Part shown: positions 18,708 to 26,915 of the stretch, in pieces
Layout of the letters: the number at the start of each line of letters is the position of its first letter
Numbering within the stretch: position 1 is the stretch's first letter
The notes under the pieces: model-generated
The model's input: only the letters and a program-made list of their open reading frames with translations
Databases searched by the model: none
Told to the model about the DNA's origin: nothing
Position numbers and translations under genes: made by a program
Assembly: GCA_035293985.1 (NCBI GenBank)
Contig: DATGLS010000045.1
Location: forward strand, 1-64,000
Reading direction: 5' to 3'
DNA from: JAVDCA01 sp035293985
GTDB lineage: Bacteria > Pseudomonadota > Alphaproteobacteria > Rhizobiales > Xanthobacteraceae
Length of the DNA: 64,000 nucleotides

Positions 18708-20399
18708 ATGAAGATCGCCACGTTCAACATCAACAACGTGAACAAGCGCCTCGCCAACCTGCTGGCGTGGCTGCGCGCCGCATCGCCCGACGTCGTGTGC
18801 CTGCAGGAGCTGAAATCGACCGACGTCGACTTCCCGATCGAGGCGATCCGCCGCGCCGGGTACGACGCCGTGTGGCGCGGACAGAAGACGTGGAACGGCG
18901 TTGCGATCCTCGCCCGCACCGGCAAGCTGGTGCCGACATCGAGCGAGCTGCCGGGCGACCCGAAGGACACGCAAAGCCGCTATATCGAGGCGGCCGTGAA
19001 CGGCATTCTCATCTGCTGCCTCTATGCGCCGAACGGCAATCCGCAGCCGGGGCCGAAATTCGAGTACAAGCTCGCCTGGCTCGAGCGGCTGATCCGGCAC
19101 GCGCAGTCGCTGCGCGACGCCGGAATTCCGGTCGTGCTCGCCGGCGACTACAATGTCGTGCCGATGCCGTTCGACATCTATGAAACGCACTCCTACGACA
19201 AGGACGCGCTGCTGCAGCCGGCGAGCCGCGCCGCCTTCCGCCGCCTGCTCGCGCAAGGCTGGACCGATGCGATCCGCGCGCTACATCCGAATGACCGCAT
19301 CTACACCTACTGGGACTACAAGCGTAACCGCTGGCCGCGCGATGCCGGCCTGCGGCTCGATCACCTTCTGCTGAGCCCCGATCTCGCGGCGCGTCTCGCG
19401 GCATCCGGCATCGATCGTGCCGTGCGCGGCGAGCCCAACGCCAGTGACCATGCGCCCGTGTGGGTCGAGCTGCGCCAGGCGGCGAAGCGCGCGGCGCGGC
19501 CGCCGTCGCGATCGCGTCGCGCCGCGGCGGCCCAGCCGAAACGGCGCGCGGCCTCCCGTCCCTCCCCTCCCCGGCCTCTCCTGGTGATCGACGGCGATTC
19601 CTTCGCGCACCGCTCCTACCACGCGCTGCCGAAGACGATCCGGCGCGACCGCAACCGCCCCGCCGGCGCGATCCTCGGCTTTGCCAATCGGCTGCTGCGC
19701 TTTCACGAAGAGGAGCAGCCGCGGGCCGTGCTGGTGGCGTGGGATACGCTGGAAGCGCCGACCTATCGCCATGAGGCGTTCGCGGCGTACCAGAGCGGAC
19801 GGGAGTTCGACGACGAGCTCGTCGAGCAGCTCGGCGTCATCCCGCTGTTCGTAGCGGCGTGCGGCTTCGCCAACGCCAAGGCGGCCGGCTACGAGGCCGA
19901 CGATTTTCTCGCTGCCGCGGTTGCGCGCGAGGAGAAGCGCGGCGGCACCGTGCTGGTCGCGAGCGGTGACCGCGACACATTCCAGCTCGCCTCCGAGCGC
20001 ACCACCATCCTCTATCCGTTGCGCGCCGGCGAGATGGCGCGCATCGGCCCGCGCGAGGTGCGCGAGCGCTACGGCGTCGACCCGAAGCAGGTGCCCGATT
20101 TCATCGCCATGCGCGGCGATCCATCCGATAAGCTGCCGGGCCTGCCGGGCGTGGGCGCCGTCGGCGCCGCCACGCTGGTGCGCCGCTACGGCTCGGTCGA
20201 GGGCCTGCTCGCGGCGGGCCGCTATCCGGCGCAGGCGGAGCGGTTGCGGCTATTCCGCTCGATTGCGGCGATGAACCCGAAGGCGCCGTTGCCGCCGCTG
20301 CGCGATCAGCAGCCGCGCTGGGAAGATGCTGCCGCGCTGGCGCGGAAGTGGCGCCTCGCGAAGCTCGCGGAACGCCTCGATACGCTTGCACAGCATTGA
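18708..20399 (+). CDS. Fusion of exonuclease III (AP endonuclease) and 5'-3' FEN-type exonuclease
   Basis: The protein has 563 residues. Residues 1-260 match exonuclease III: FNINNVNKRL, catalytic Glu34 in VVCLQELKS, Asp147/Asn149 in GDYNVVP and the Asp247-His248 pair in ASDHAPVW. After a basic Arg/Ala/Pro linker (about 262-290), residues about 291-563 match the 5'-3' exonuclease domain of DNA polymerase I: LLVIDGDSFAHRSYHALP, GYEADDFLA, VASGDRDTFQL and the helix-hairpin-helix GDPSDKLPGLPGVG. AP-site incision plus flap removal in one chain would suit base excision repair without PolA's own domain. The ATG at 18708 starts directly at the ExoIII fold; the frame is open upstream. No polymerase domain follows. 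Confidence 0.85.
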   Translation: MKIATFNINNVNKRLANLLAWLRAASPDVVCLQELKSTDVDFPIEAIRRAGYDAVWRGQKTWNGVAILARTGKLVPTSSELPGDPKDTQSRYIEAAVNGILICCLYAPNGNPQPGPKFEYKLAWLERLIRHAQSLRDAGIPVVLAGDYNVVPMPFDIYETHSYDKDALLQPASRAAFRRLLAQGWTDAIRALHPNDRIYTYWDYKRNRWPRDAGLRLDHLLLSPDLAARLAASGIDRAVRGEPNASDHAPVWVELRQAAKRAARPPSRSRRAAAAQPKRRAASRPSPPRPLLVIDGDSFAHRSYHALPKTIRRDRNRPAGAILGFANRLLRFHEEEQPRAVLVAWDTLEAPTYRHEAFAAYQSGREFDDELVEQLGVIPLFVAACGFANAKAAGYEADDFLAAAVAREEKRGGTVLVASGDRDTFQLASERTTILYPLRAGEMARIGPREVRERYGVDPKQVPDFIAMRGDPSDKLPGLPGVGAVGAATLVRRYGSVEGLLAAGRYPAQAERLRLFRSIAAMNPKAPLPPLRDQQPRWEDAAALARKWRLAKLAERLDTLAQH

Positions 20400-20501
20400 T
20401 CGAGCTGGAGGAATTGTCGACTGTCGCCCGTCGCGAGAGGCTTCGAACCGGACGAGCCCCGCCAGCGTTCATATGAGGGGCGCAAGTGCGGGTGCGTTGC
20501 C

Positions 20502-20672
20502 ATGCCCAACCCAGATGAGCTCAGAGCCGAGGCGAAGGAACTCTACGCCCGAGCGCGGCAGATCGAGAACCAGAACGAGCGCCTGACCGTCGTTTCCCGC
20601 GCCCTGGAACTGGAGATGGCCGCCGAAACGCAGGTCATCACGCACCATCCCGATGACCGCGAGCGCCAGTAG
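20502..20672 (+). CDS. Small coiled-coil hypothetical protein
   Basis: The 56-residue product starts at ATG 20502 and reads MPNPDELRAEAKELYARARQ, then a charged helix to HHPDDRERQ. It is almost all helical, with Leu/Ala spacing of a short coiled coil. No ribosome site is strong. It lies about 100 bases after the exonuclease fusion gene. Its function is unknown. Confidence 0.45.
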   Translation: MPNPDELRAEAKELYARARQIENQNERLTVVSRALELEMAAETQVITHHPDDRERQ

Positions 20673-20829
20673 CCGCCGGGATCTTTCCGGCGGTCGGTTT
20701 ACCGCGCCGCGCCATCGATACGGCTATCCCCTTTGTGTCCAGCCAACCGGCGCCAACCGACACCGGCTTGGTGTCGATTAGATCTTCGCAGACCTCCTCT
20801 GTCGCGCTACCTTTCGCGGTGATTGGCAC
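20638..20829 (-). CDS. Doubtful small ORF on the minus strand
   Basis: A 63-residue frame with a GTG start reads like protein (DLIDTKPVSVGAGWLDTKG), but no ribosome site is visible, it overlaps the end of the small plus-strand gene at 20502-20672, and no homologue comes to mind. It is listed because nothing else explains the 20673-20904 stretch. Confidence 0.25.
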   Translation of the reverse strand: MPITAKGSATEEVCEDLIDTKPVSVGAGWLDTKGIAVSMARRGKPTAGKIPAATGARGHRDGA

Positions 20830-20904
20830 GATCGTGACCCAATGTCGTCAATTGGGCCATCCGCCAGCGCAGGCGGCCTCGTAGCGCGAGCTCCAGGAGG
20901 CAAG

Positions 20905-22278
20905 ATGGACGACAGGACTGTCGATCGCACGGTCACGGGCACGGGATTGACCCAGACCCTCGCGGCCCGCGCGCGGGCCGTCCGTTATGACGAGCTCTCG
21001 TCCGAGACGCGCCAGCTCGCGCGCCAGTGCCTGCTCGACTATGTCGCGGTGACGCTCGCCGGCGCCGTCGAGCCAGTGACCGCCATGGTGCTGGCCGAAA
21101 TGGCGGCGCAAGCCGGCGCGCCACACGCGACCGTCTTCCTCCATGGCGGCAAGCTGCCGGCGTTGTCGGCCGCGCTGGTCAATGGCACCGCGGCGCATGC
21201 GCTCGACTACGACGACGTCAACCTGGCGATGCCGGGTCATCCGAGCGTCGCGATGCTTCCCGCATTGCTCGCGCTCGCCGAGGAGACGCACGCCTCCGGC
21301 GCCGACCTGATCGCCGCTTTCGTCGCCGGCTACGAGCTGCAATGCCGCGCCGGGCAGCTCGTCGCGCCCACGCACTACGATCACGGCTTCCACGCCACCG
21401 GCACCGTCGGCGCCTTCGGGGCGGCGGCGGCCTGCGCGCATCTGCTCGGGCTCGATACCGAGGGCACCGCGCACGCGCTCGGCATCGCCGCGACGCAGGC
21501 CGCCGGCCTGCGCTCGCTGTTCGGGACCATGGGCAAGCCGTTCCATGCCGGCAAAGCCGCCGCGAACGGCCTCCTCGCGGCGCGCCTCGCGAAGCGCGGC
21601 TTCACGGCCCGCCCCGACGTGCTCGAATGCGACCAGGGCTTTGCCCGCACGCACAGCGTCGATTTCAATCCGGAGCGTGCGCTCGCGTCGCCGCCGCTCG
21701 GGCTCTATCTTCGCGGCAATCTCTTCAAGTATCACGCGGCGTGCTATCTCACCCACGCGACCATCGAGGCGGCGCGCCAGCTCAAGGCCGAGCACGCGAT
21801 CGCGCCCGCACAGGTGAGATCCGTGCGCATCCGGGTCGATCGCGGCTGCGCCGGCGTGTGCAACATCGCCGAGCCGCGCACCGGCCTCGAGGCCAAGTTC
21901 AGCCTGCGCTTCACCCTGGCGCTGGCCCTCGCCGGCGCCGACACCAGCGCGCTCGCGGCCTTCTCCGATGACGTCACGCGGGACGCCGGCCTGAACCGGC
22001 TGCGTGACGTGGTCACGGTCGAGTTCGCGTCCGGCTGGCCGCTCACGCGGGCCGAGGTCGAGATCGCGCTCGCGGACGGACGTGTTGTCACGGCAGGCTA
22101 CGATGCCGGCGTTCCAGCCGCCGATGTCGGCGAGCAGGGACGCCGGCTGGAGGAGAAGTTCACCGCGCTCGTTGCCCCGCTCCTCGGAGCCGACCGCACC
22201 GATATCCTGCGCGACAGCATCGCGCGCCTCGACCAGATCGAGGATGTGGGCGAGCTGATCAATCTTTGCGTCCGCTGA
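20905..22278 (+). CDS. MmgE/PrpD family protein
   Basis: The protein has 457 residues. MmgE/PrpD proteins include 2-methylcitrate dehydratase and the cis-aconitate decarboxylase fold. Recognisable stretches are HALDYDDVN, GHPSVAMLPALLALAEE, FHATGTVGAFGAAAACAHLLGLD, SLFGTMGKPFHAGKAAANG and LKYHAACYLTHA-like FKYHAACYLTHA. It lies in the cytoplasm. No citrate-synthase or prpB partner is nearby, so the substrate is not the obvious 2-methylcitrate. AGGAGG lies before the ATG at 20905. A second family member is encoded at 59232-60599. Confidence 0.85.
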   Translation: MDDRTVDRTVTGTGLTQTLAARARAVRYDELSSETRQLARQCLLDYVAVTLAGAVEPVTAMVLAEMAAQAGAPHATVFLHGGKLPALSAALVNGTAAHALDYDDVNLAMPGHPSVAMLPALLALAEETHASGADLIAAFVAGYELQCRAGQLVAPTHYDHGFHATGTVGAFGAAAACAHLLGLDTEGTAHALGIAATQAAGLRSLFGTMGKPFHAGKAAANGLLAARLAKRGFTARPDVLECDQGFARTHSVDFNPERALASPPLGLYLRGNLFKYHAACYLTHATIEAARQLKAEHAIAPAQVRSVRIRVDRGCAGVCNIAEPRTGLEAKFSLRFTLALALAGADTSALAAFSDDVTRDAGLNRLRDVVTVEFASGWPLTRAEVEIALADGRVVTAGYDAGVPAADVGEQGRRLEEKFTALVAPLLGADRTDILRDSIARLDQIEDVGELINLCVR

Positions 22279-22378
22279 GACCGAATGGCGTGGCCGAAGG
22301 GTCGGGCAACCAGACCGATGATTGCGGCAGGCGCCGAAAGCTCGTAGCGTCGCTGCAAGAGCGTATAGGAGGTACCCG

Positions 22379-22822
22379 ATGGATCGGTTGACCCGCGCGC
22401 GCGACCGCGCCTCTGCCGAGCGCCCGTCGCGCCGGCAATTGCTTTTGTGGGGTCTCGTGGCGGCCGGCGTGACGGCGCCCTCGGTGGCGCTCGCGCGGCG
22501 CGCCTCGTTCGAAGCGATCGACCAGGACCGCGACGGCACGATCTCGCTCGAGGAAGCAAAGCACGCTGCGGCAGGCCTGTTCGACCGCCTCGATCGTCAT
22601 CGAACGGGCAAGCTCACCCGTGCGCAGCTCGGCCGTGGGCGCCTGACCGTTGCCCAATTCAGCTGGGCGGACCGCGATCACGACGGCACGCTGACCAAGG
22701 ACGAGTACCTCGCCCTGGTCGAGCGCGAGTTCGCGGCCGCTGATGGCGATCACGACGGCACCGTGAGCCGCGCCGAATTCCATTCGAGAGCCGCGCTGCC
22801 GCTGCGCCGCCTGTTGTATTAG
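22379..22822 (+). CDS. EF-hand calcium-binding protein
   Basis: The product has 147 residues with a basic N-terminus and an N-terminal hydrophobic stretch (LLLWGLVAAGVTAPSVALA) that could be a signal or TAT-like peptide after RPSRRQ. Four EF-hand loops follow: DQDRDGTISLEE, DRHRTGKLTRAQ (degenerate), DRDHDGTLTKDE and DGDHDGTVSRAE. It probably binds calcium in the periplasm or at the outer face of the membrane. AGGAGG precedes the ATG at 22379. Confidence 0.82.
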   Translation: MDRLTRARDRASAERPSRRQLLLWGLVAAGVTAPSVALARRASFEAIDQDRDGTISLEEAKHAAAGLFDRLDRHRTGKLTRAQLGRGRLTVAQFSWADRDHDGTLTKDEYLALVEREFAAADGDHDGTVSRAEFHSRAALPLRRLLY

Positions 22823-23022
22823 ACAGCGGCCCCCGCCCGACATCGGCGTCGAGGATTGGTCCGATCATCGCCGCACGCAAATCATGCCGGTTCCACCGCA
22901 GGCGCCGCCCCTCGGGCAATTGGACGCACGGCGCCCGATAGCCGTTTCGATTGAAAGGCCGTAACGGCAAATCTAGGCTGATCCGCCGATCAATCTCGAT
23001 CGATCCAGCTTGGGGGGAAATC

Positions 23023-23328
23023 ATGCGCAAGCGCCTCGTTATTGCGACCAGCTGCCTCGCGTGGGCGGCTGTGACCATCGCGTCGCCGGCGTGGGCGGCC
23101 TGGGGCTGCCAGGCCACGGATTCCGAACGCTACAACTGGTTCGCCTGGGGTGCCGCCGACGAGGACGCCGCCCGCTCCTTCACGATCGAAAAGCTATGCG
23201 CGCCGGCCCATCACGGCGGATGCCGGATCGTCGAGTGCCGCTCGGGCGTTGACAACCAGGCGGAAGCCGAAAAGCTGTGGAGCAACGGCAACAAAAAGGT
23301 CCGATGCATCGGCAACGCACGCTGCTGA
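23023..23328 (+). CDS. Small exported Cys-containing protein (possibly DUF4189-like)
   Basis: The 101-residue product has a signal peptide (cleavage near AWA-AWGCQ) and GGGGGGAAA upstream. The mature part has WGC, KLC, GGCRIVECRS and VRCIGNARC, so three disulphides are possible. The WGAADEDAARSFTIEKLC arrangement resembles DUF4189 repeats, where a Cys follows a short helix. Its function is unknown. It is the last intact gene before the two pseudogenes. Confidence 0.6.
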   Translation: MRKRLVIATSCLAWAAVTIASPAWAAWGCQATDSERYNWFAWGAADEDAARSFTIEKLCAPAHHGGCRIVECRSGVDNQAEAEKLWSNGNKKVRCIGNARC

Positions 23329-23367
23329 GTTGACGTTGCGTTGAGAGGAGCGCGAGCACCGCCCCTC

Positions 23368-23763
23368 CTAACCGCGCCTCGCCGCGCCGCCTTGCCCCAA
23401 GCCGACCTGGCTCGAGATCGTATCGGCACAGTGCTGGATATCGGCGAGATGCCGCTTCGCCTTGGCGAGCGGAAAGCTCGCCTCCGGCGCCGTGACCGCG
23501 AGCCCCGCCACCACCTTGCCGATGCGGTCGCGCACCGGCACCGCGAGGCACACGACGCCGTTGGTTGTCGAGCGAATAGCCGCGGCGGCGGATGGCCTGG
23601 AATTCGCGCCTCAGTGCCCTCGCGGTGACGATCGTCTTGCGGGTGCGCGGTGCGAACGGCGCCGACTTCAGGAAGCGAGCCTGCACCTCGGCCGGCGCGT
23701 GCGCAGCAGAAAGCCGCCATAGGCGACCTCGACCTCCTGGAGATTTTGGCGGCCGTGGGCGGT
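23368..23763 (-). pseudogene. Remnant of an IclR-family regulator
   Basis: Three minus-strand frames together encode an IclR effector domain. From 23760 the frame reads HGRQNLQEVEVAYGGFLLRT; after a shift near 23695 the next frame reads PAEVQARFLKSAPFAPRTRK and RREFQAIRRRGYSLDN; after another shift near 23570 the last frame reads GVVCLAVPVRDRIGKVVAGL and ends near 23368. The N-terminal winged helix is missing. A single product is impossible without two frame corrections. Confidence 0.7.
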
Positions 23764-23814
23764 GCCACCCCGGGGCGGGGGCACATCCGGAGACACCATC
23801 GGGCAACCAAACAG

Positions 23815-23846
23815 CAAAAGGGCCCCGGCGCATCCGCGCCGAGGCC
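23815..23846 (-). terminator. Terminator of the outer-membrane protein pseudogene
   Basis: On the minus strand an 11-base, nearly perfect stem (GGCCTCGGCGC / GCGCCGGGGCC) is followed by CTTTTGCTGTTTGG. It lies 25 bases after the pseudogene stop. Confidence 0.7.
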
Positions 23847-23870
23847 TCAATCCCGTCTTTGCTGAGCGTG

Positions 23871-24572
23871 CTAGAAGTGCAGAAGGTTCAGCAGGTCGAA
23901 ATGATAGTTGATGCCGGCACGGATGATATCGGCGTGATCCGTCGAGCTGAGTGGCGGCGGCCCGAACATGACATCGCGGCCGAAATCGTAGTGAAGGTAT
24001 TCGATCTTGGCCGACCAGTTGCGCCAGAACATCGTTTCCACACCCACGCCTGCGGTCCAACCCGCGCGCGTCTTCTCACCGCAGATCCGCGGCGCGCAGG
24101 TGCCCACAAACAACCTCACGCGGCCGAAAGCGGCACCACCCGTTCCGTACAGAAGCCAGCCGTTGAAGTCCCAGCCCGCCCGCATCCGCTCGGTCGACAA
24201 CCACTTCGTGTCGGTTTCACAGCCGGCGCGGGCCCGCAATTAATGAGTTGGCTGTTGCCGGTATTGCCGTTGATGTGGGCCCAATCGAAATCGCTCTCGA
24301 AGCCCAGCACCACGTGGCCGGCCTGCCAGTTGCCGCCATAGGTCACACCCGCCAAGCCGCCCTCAATGTCGAAATTGCCGCTCGTGATGCCGGTGGCATC
24401 ATTCCTCAGGTTCGACTGGCCCCCATGCATACCCGCCGTTGATGCCGATATAGGTGCCGGTCCATGTCGGCGTCGTCACCGGCGCCGGCGGCGCCTTCAG
24501 CGGCATGTCGGCCGCGACCGCCGAGCCTGCCGCAAAAACGGCGATGAGCCCGCCCAACACAAACTTCTTCAT
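23871..24572 (-). pseudogene. Frameshifted outer-membrane beta-barrel protein (Omp25/Omp31-like)
   Basis: The start codon at 24572 opens MKKFVLGGLIAVFAAGSAVA, a signal peptide, and continues to YIGINGGYAWG. The frame then breaks near 24420, resumes as NFDIEGGLAGVTYGGNW and FESDFDWAHINGNTGNSQ, breaks again near 24250 and resumes as AGWDFNGWLLYGTGGAAFG to a C-terminal AGINYHF-type beta strand ending in Phe at 23871. The order matches Hyphomicrobiales porin-like immunogenic proteins. Two frame errors make it non-functional unless the sequence has errors; the terminator downstream is intact. Confidence 0.75.
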
Positions 24573-25150
24573 TGTCCGCCCCATCCCTAGGTTCGCGCCC
24601 CGAAGCCCGCCGCCGCGGATTCCCACGAAGGAGATGAGGATTGGCAACATGGTCGAGGAGGAACGGTTGTTTGATTTCCGCCACACTCCCACACAAATCG
24701 GATTTCCCGCGCGATCAATCTTGCTCAGCAACCGGTGCAGAATTCGCCCGCAACACGCTGATAACCCGCATTATTTGGCAACGCCGGATCGATCGCCTTC
24801 GCTCGGGCTGGGCAAAAACGCGACCGAGTCGTGCTGCCGCCCCGCGCAAGACGGTAAAGGCCGCCTCAGCGTCCGTGTCCCGGCGCCGACCTTTGGGGAG
24901 CGGGACACTCAATATTGCGTCGTCCACTCTCTTCGCGACCTCCCCGCATGAGCACATCGCCGTAAGCGTGCGCATGTGGGCTGTCATGATCGACGCCTAG
25001 AATGTCGGGTTCACGTCCGCCAAAGCCTGCTCGCTCGTTCGTCCCGCTCCGCAATTTTCAGGTTGACCGCGCGCGCGAACCCATGCCCATGAACTCAGAA
25101 ACTAACTTCCAAATCTTGAGCCAACCTCATCGAGCTCAGCGATCCGTCAC
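24573..25150. other. Intergenic stretch between pseudogene and ABC transporter
   Basis: No convincing gene is seen. Short frames on both strands lack ribosome sites and family features. The part near 24640-24760 is less GC-rich and may hold the former porin promoter. The 25080-25140 part precedes the GTG start of the permease gene. Confidence 0.4.
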
Positions 25151-26902
25151 GTGAACCTGCCGACGCTCAAATTCGACCGTGCATCAGCGCTGAGCCTCGG
25201 GCGGGGGCTGGCGCCCAACTTCTATGACTGCGTGATCTTCATCGTCGTGGTGGCGGCCTTCGTGCTGGCGACCCACGGCGCGCACGAGATGGGCCAATCG
25301 CTCGCCCGGCTCGACGTCGCTCCCGTCACCCTCGATCCGCACAACCTGCCGGACTATGCGTTGCGCACGACCTTGCGCATGTTCGCCGCGATCATCGCGT
25401 CGCTCATCTTCACCTTCGTGGTCGCGACCCTCGCGGCCAAGAGCCGCAAGGCCGAGCTCGTCATCATCCCGGCGCTCGACATCCTTCAGTCGGTGCCGGT
25501 GCTCGGCTTTCTCACCTTCGTGGTGGTGATCTTTCTGCGCCTCTTTCCCGGCAGCCAGCTCGGCGCCGAATGCGCCTCGATCTTCGCGATCTTCACGGCG
25601 CAGGCGTGGAACATGGCGTTCAGCTTCTATCAGTCGCTGCGCACGGTGCCGTCCGACCTCGACGAAGTGTGCCGCCATTTCCGCCTCTCGCCATGGCTGC
25701 GCTTCTGGCGGCTCGAGGTGCCGTTCGCGGCGCCCGGCCTGATCTGGAACACGATGATGTCGATGTCGGGCGGCTGGTTCTTCGTCGTCGCCTCGGAGGC
25801 GATCACGGTCGGCAATACCAACATCAAGCTGCCCGGGATCGGCTCCTGGCTCGCGGTCGCGATCGAGCAGAAGAACATCGCGGCGGTCGCGATCGCGGTC
25901 GCCGTGATGGCGCTCGTCATCCTCGCCTACGATCAGCTCCTGTTCCGGCCGATCGTCGCCTGGGCGGACAAGTTCCGCTTCGAGCAGACCGCCGCGCAGC
26001 AGCGCCCGCAATCCTGGGTCTACGACATCGTGCGGCGCAGCCGGCTGATCAAGCGCGTGTTCGCGCCGCTCGGCTGGCTCGTCGTGCAGAGCAAGCCGCA
26101 AGCGGACCGCGGCCGCCGGCGCGCCGTCAAGCTGCCGCCGGCGCTCGATGCGCTGCGCCGCAATGGCGACTGGCTGTGGATCGCGGTAGTGCTCGGGGGC
26201 GCGGTCTACGCGCTGTGGCTGGTCATCGACTACGCCCGCGCATCGCTCGGCATCGGCGACGTCGTCACCGCGATCGAGCTCGGCGGCATCACGCTGCTGC
26301 GGGTGATCGTGCTGATCGCGATCGCGAGCGCGATCTGGGTGCCGATCGGGGTGTGGATCGGCCTGCGCCCCTGGGCGGCCGAGCTCGTCCAACCGTTCGC
26401 CCAGTTCCTCGCCGCGTTCCCGGCCAACGTGCTGTTTCCGATCGCCGTCGTCGCGATCGTCGCCTTCAGCCTCGATCCCAACATCTGGCTCTCGCCGCTG
26501 ATGGTGCTCGGCACCCAGTGGTACATCCTCTTCAACGTCATCGCCGGCGCGAGCGCCTTTCCGACCGATCTGCGCGAGGCCTCGACGCTTTTCCGTTTGC
26601 GCTCCACGCAGTGGTGGCGCGACGTGATCCTGCCAGGCATCTTCCCCTACTACATCACCGGCGCGTTGACGGCGTCGGGCGGCTCGTGGAACGCGAGCAT
26701 CGTCGCCGAGGTGGCGAGCTGGGGCGACACGCACCTCAAAGCCGCCGGGCTCGGCGCCTATATTGCGGAGGCGAGCGAGAAGGGCGACAGCCCGCGCGTC
26801 GTGCTCGGCATCGTGGTGATGTCGGTCTTCGTCGTCGCCGTGAACCGCATCCTGTGGCGCCCGCTCTACCGGCTCGCCGAGCGGCGGTTCCGGCTCAACT
26901 GA
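25151..26902 (+). CDS. Fused double permease of a NitT/TauT-type ABC transporter
   Basis: The protein has 583 residues with about twelve membrane helices in two halves (about 20-280 and 340-580). Each half has an EAA-type ABC permease loop: DLDEVCRHFRLSPWLRFWRLEVP in the first (too long to quote in full elsewhere) and DLREASTLFRLRSTQWWRDV in the second. It is the fused, two-permease form of SsuC/TauC proteins. The start is GTG with a weak ribosome site; upstream ATGs are out of frame. The ATPase gene follows 13 bases later. No binding-protein gene is adjacent, so the substrate is unknown. Confidence 0.88.
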   Translation: MNLPTLKFDRASALSLGRGLAPNFYDCVIFIVVVAAFVLATHGAHEMGQSLARLDVAPVTLDPHNLPDYALRTTLRMFAAIIASLIFTFVVATLAAKSRKAELVIIPALDILQSVPVLGFLTFVVVIFLRLFPGSQLGAECASIFAIFTAQAWNMAFSFYQSLRTVPSDLDEVCRHFRLSPWLRFWRLEVPFAAPGLIWNTMMSMSGGWFFVVASEAITVGNTNIKLPGIGSWLAVAIEQKNIAAVAIAVAVMALVILAYDQLLFRPIVAWADKFRFEQTAAQQRPQSWVYDIVRRSRLIKRVFAPLGWLVVQSKPQADRGRRRAVKLPPALDALRRNGDWLWIAVVLGGAVYALWLVIDYARASLGIGDVVTAIELGGITLLRVIVLIAIASAIWVPIGVWIGLRPWAAELVQPFAQFLAAFPANVLFPIAVVAIVAFSLDPNIWLSPLMVLGTQWYILFNVIAGASAFPTDLREASTLFRLRSTQWWRDVILPGIFPYYITGALTASGGSWNASIVAEVASWGDTHLKAAGLGAYIAEASEKGDSPRVVLGIVVMSVFVVAVNRILWRPLYRLAERRFRLN

Positions 26903-26915
26903 GAGGAGGGCAAGG

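Noticed and set aside
20848..22539. 563-residue minus-strand frame opposite the MmgE/PrpD gene
   Set aside because: It is a GC-driven antisense frame with no domain, no signal and no ribosome site; the plus-strand gene has strong family motifs.
25184..26734. 516-residue minus-strand frame
   Set aside because: It is antisense to the double permease and extremely Arg/Glu/Asp/His-rich, as expected of an antisense frame.
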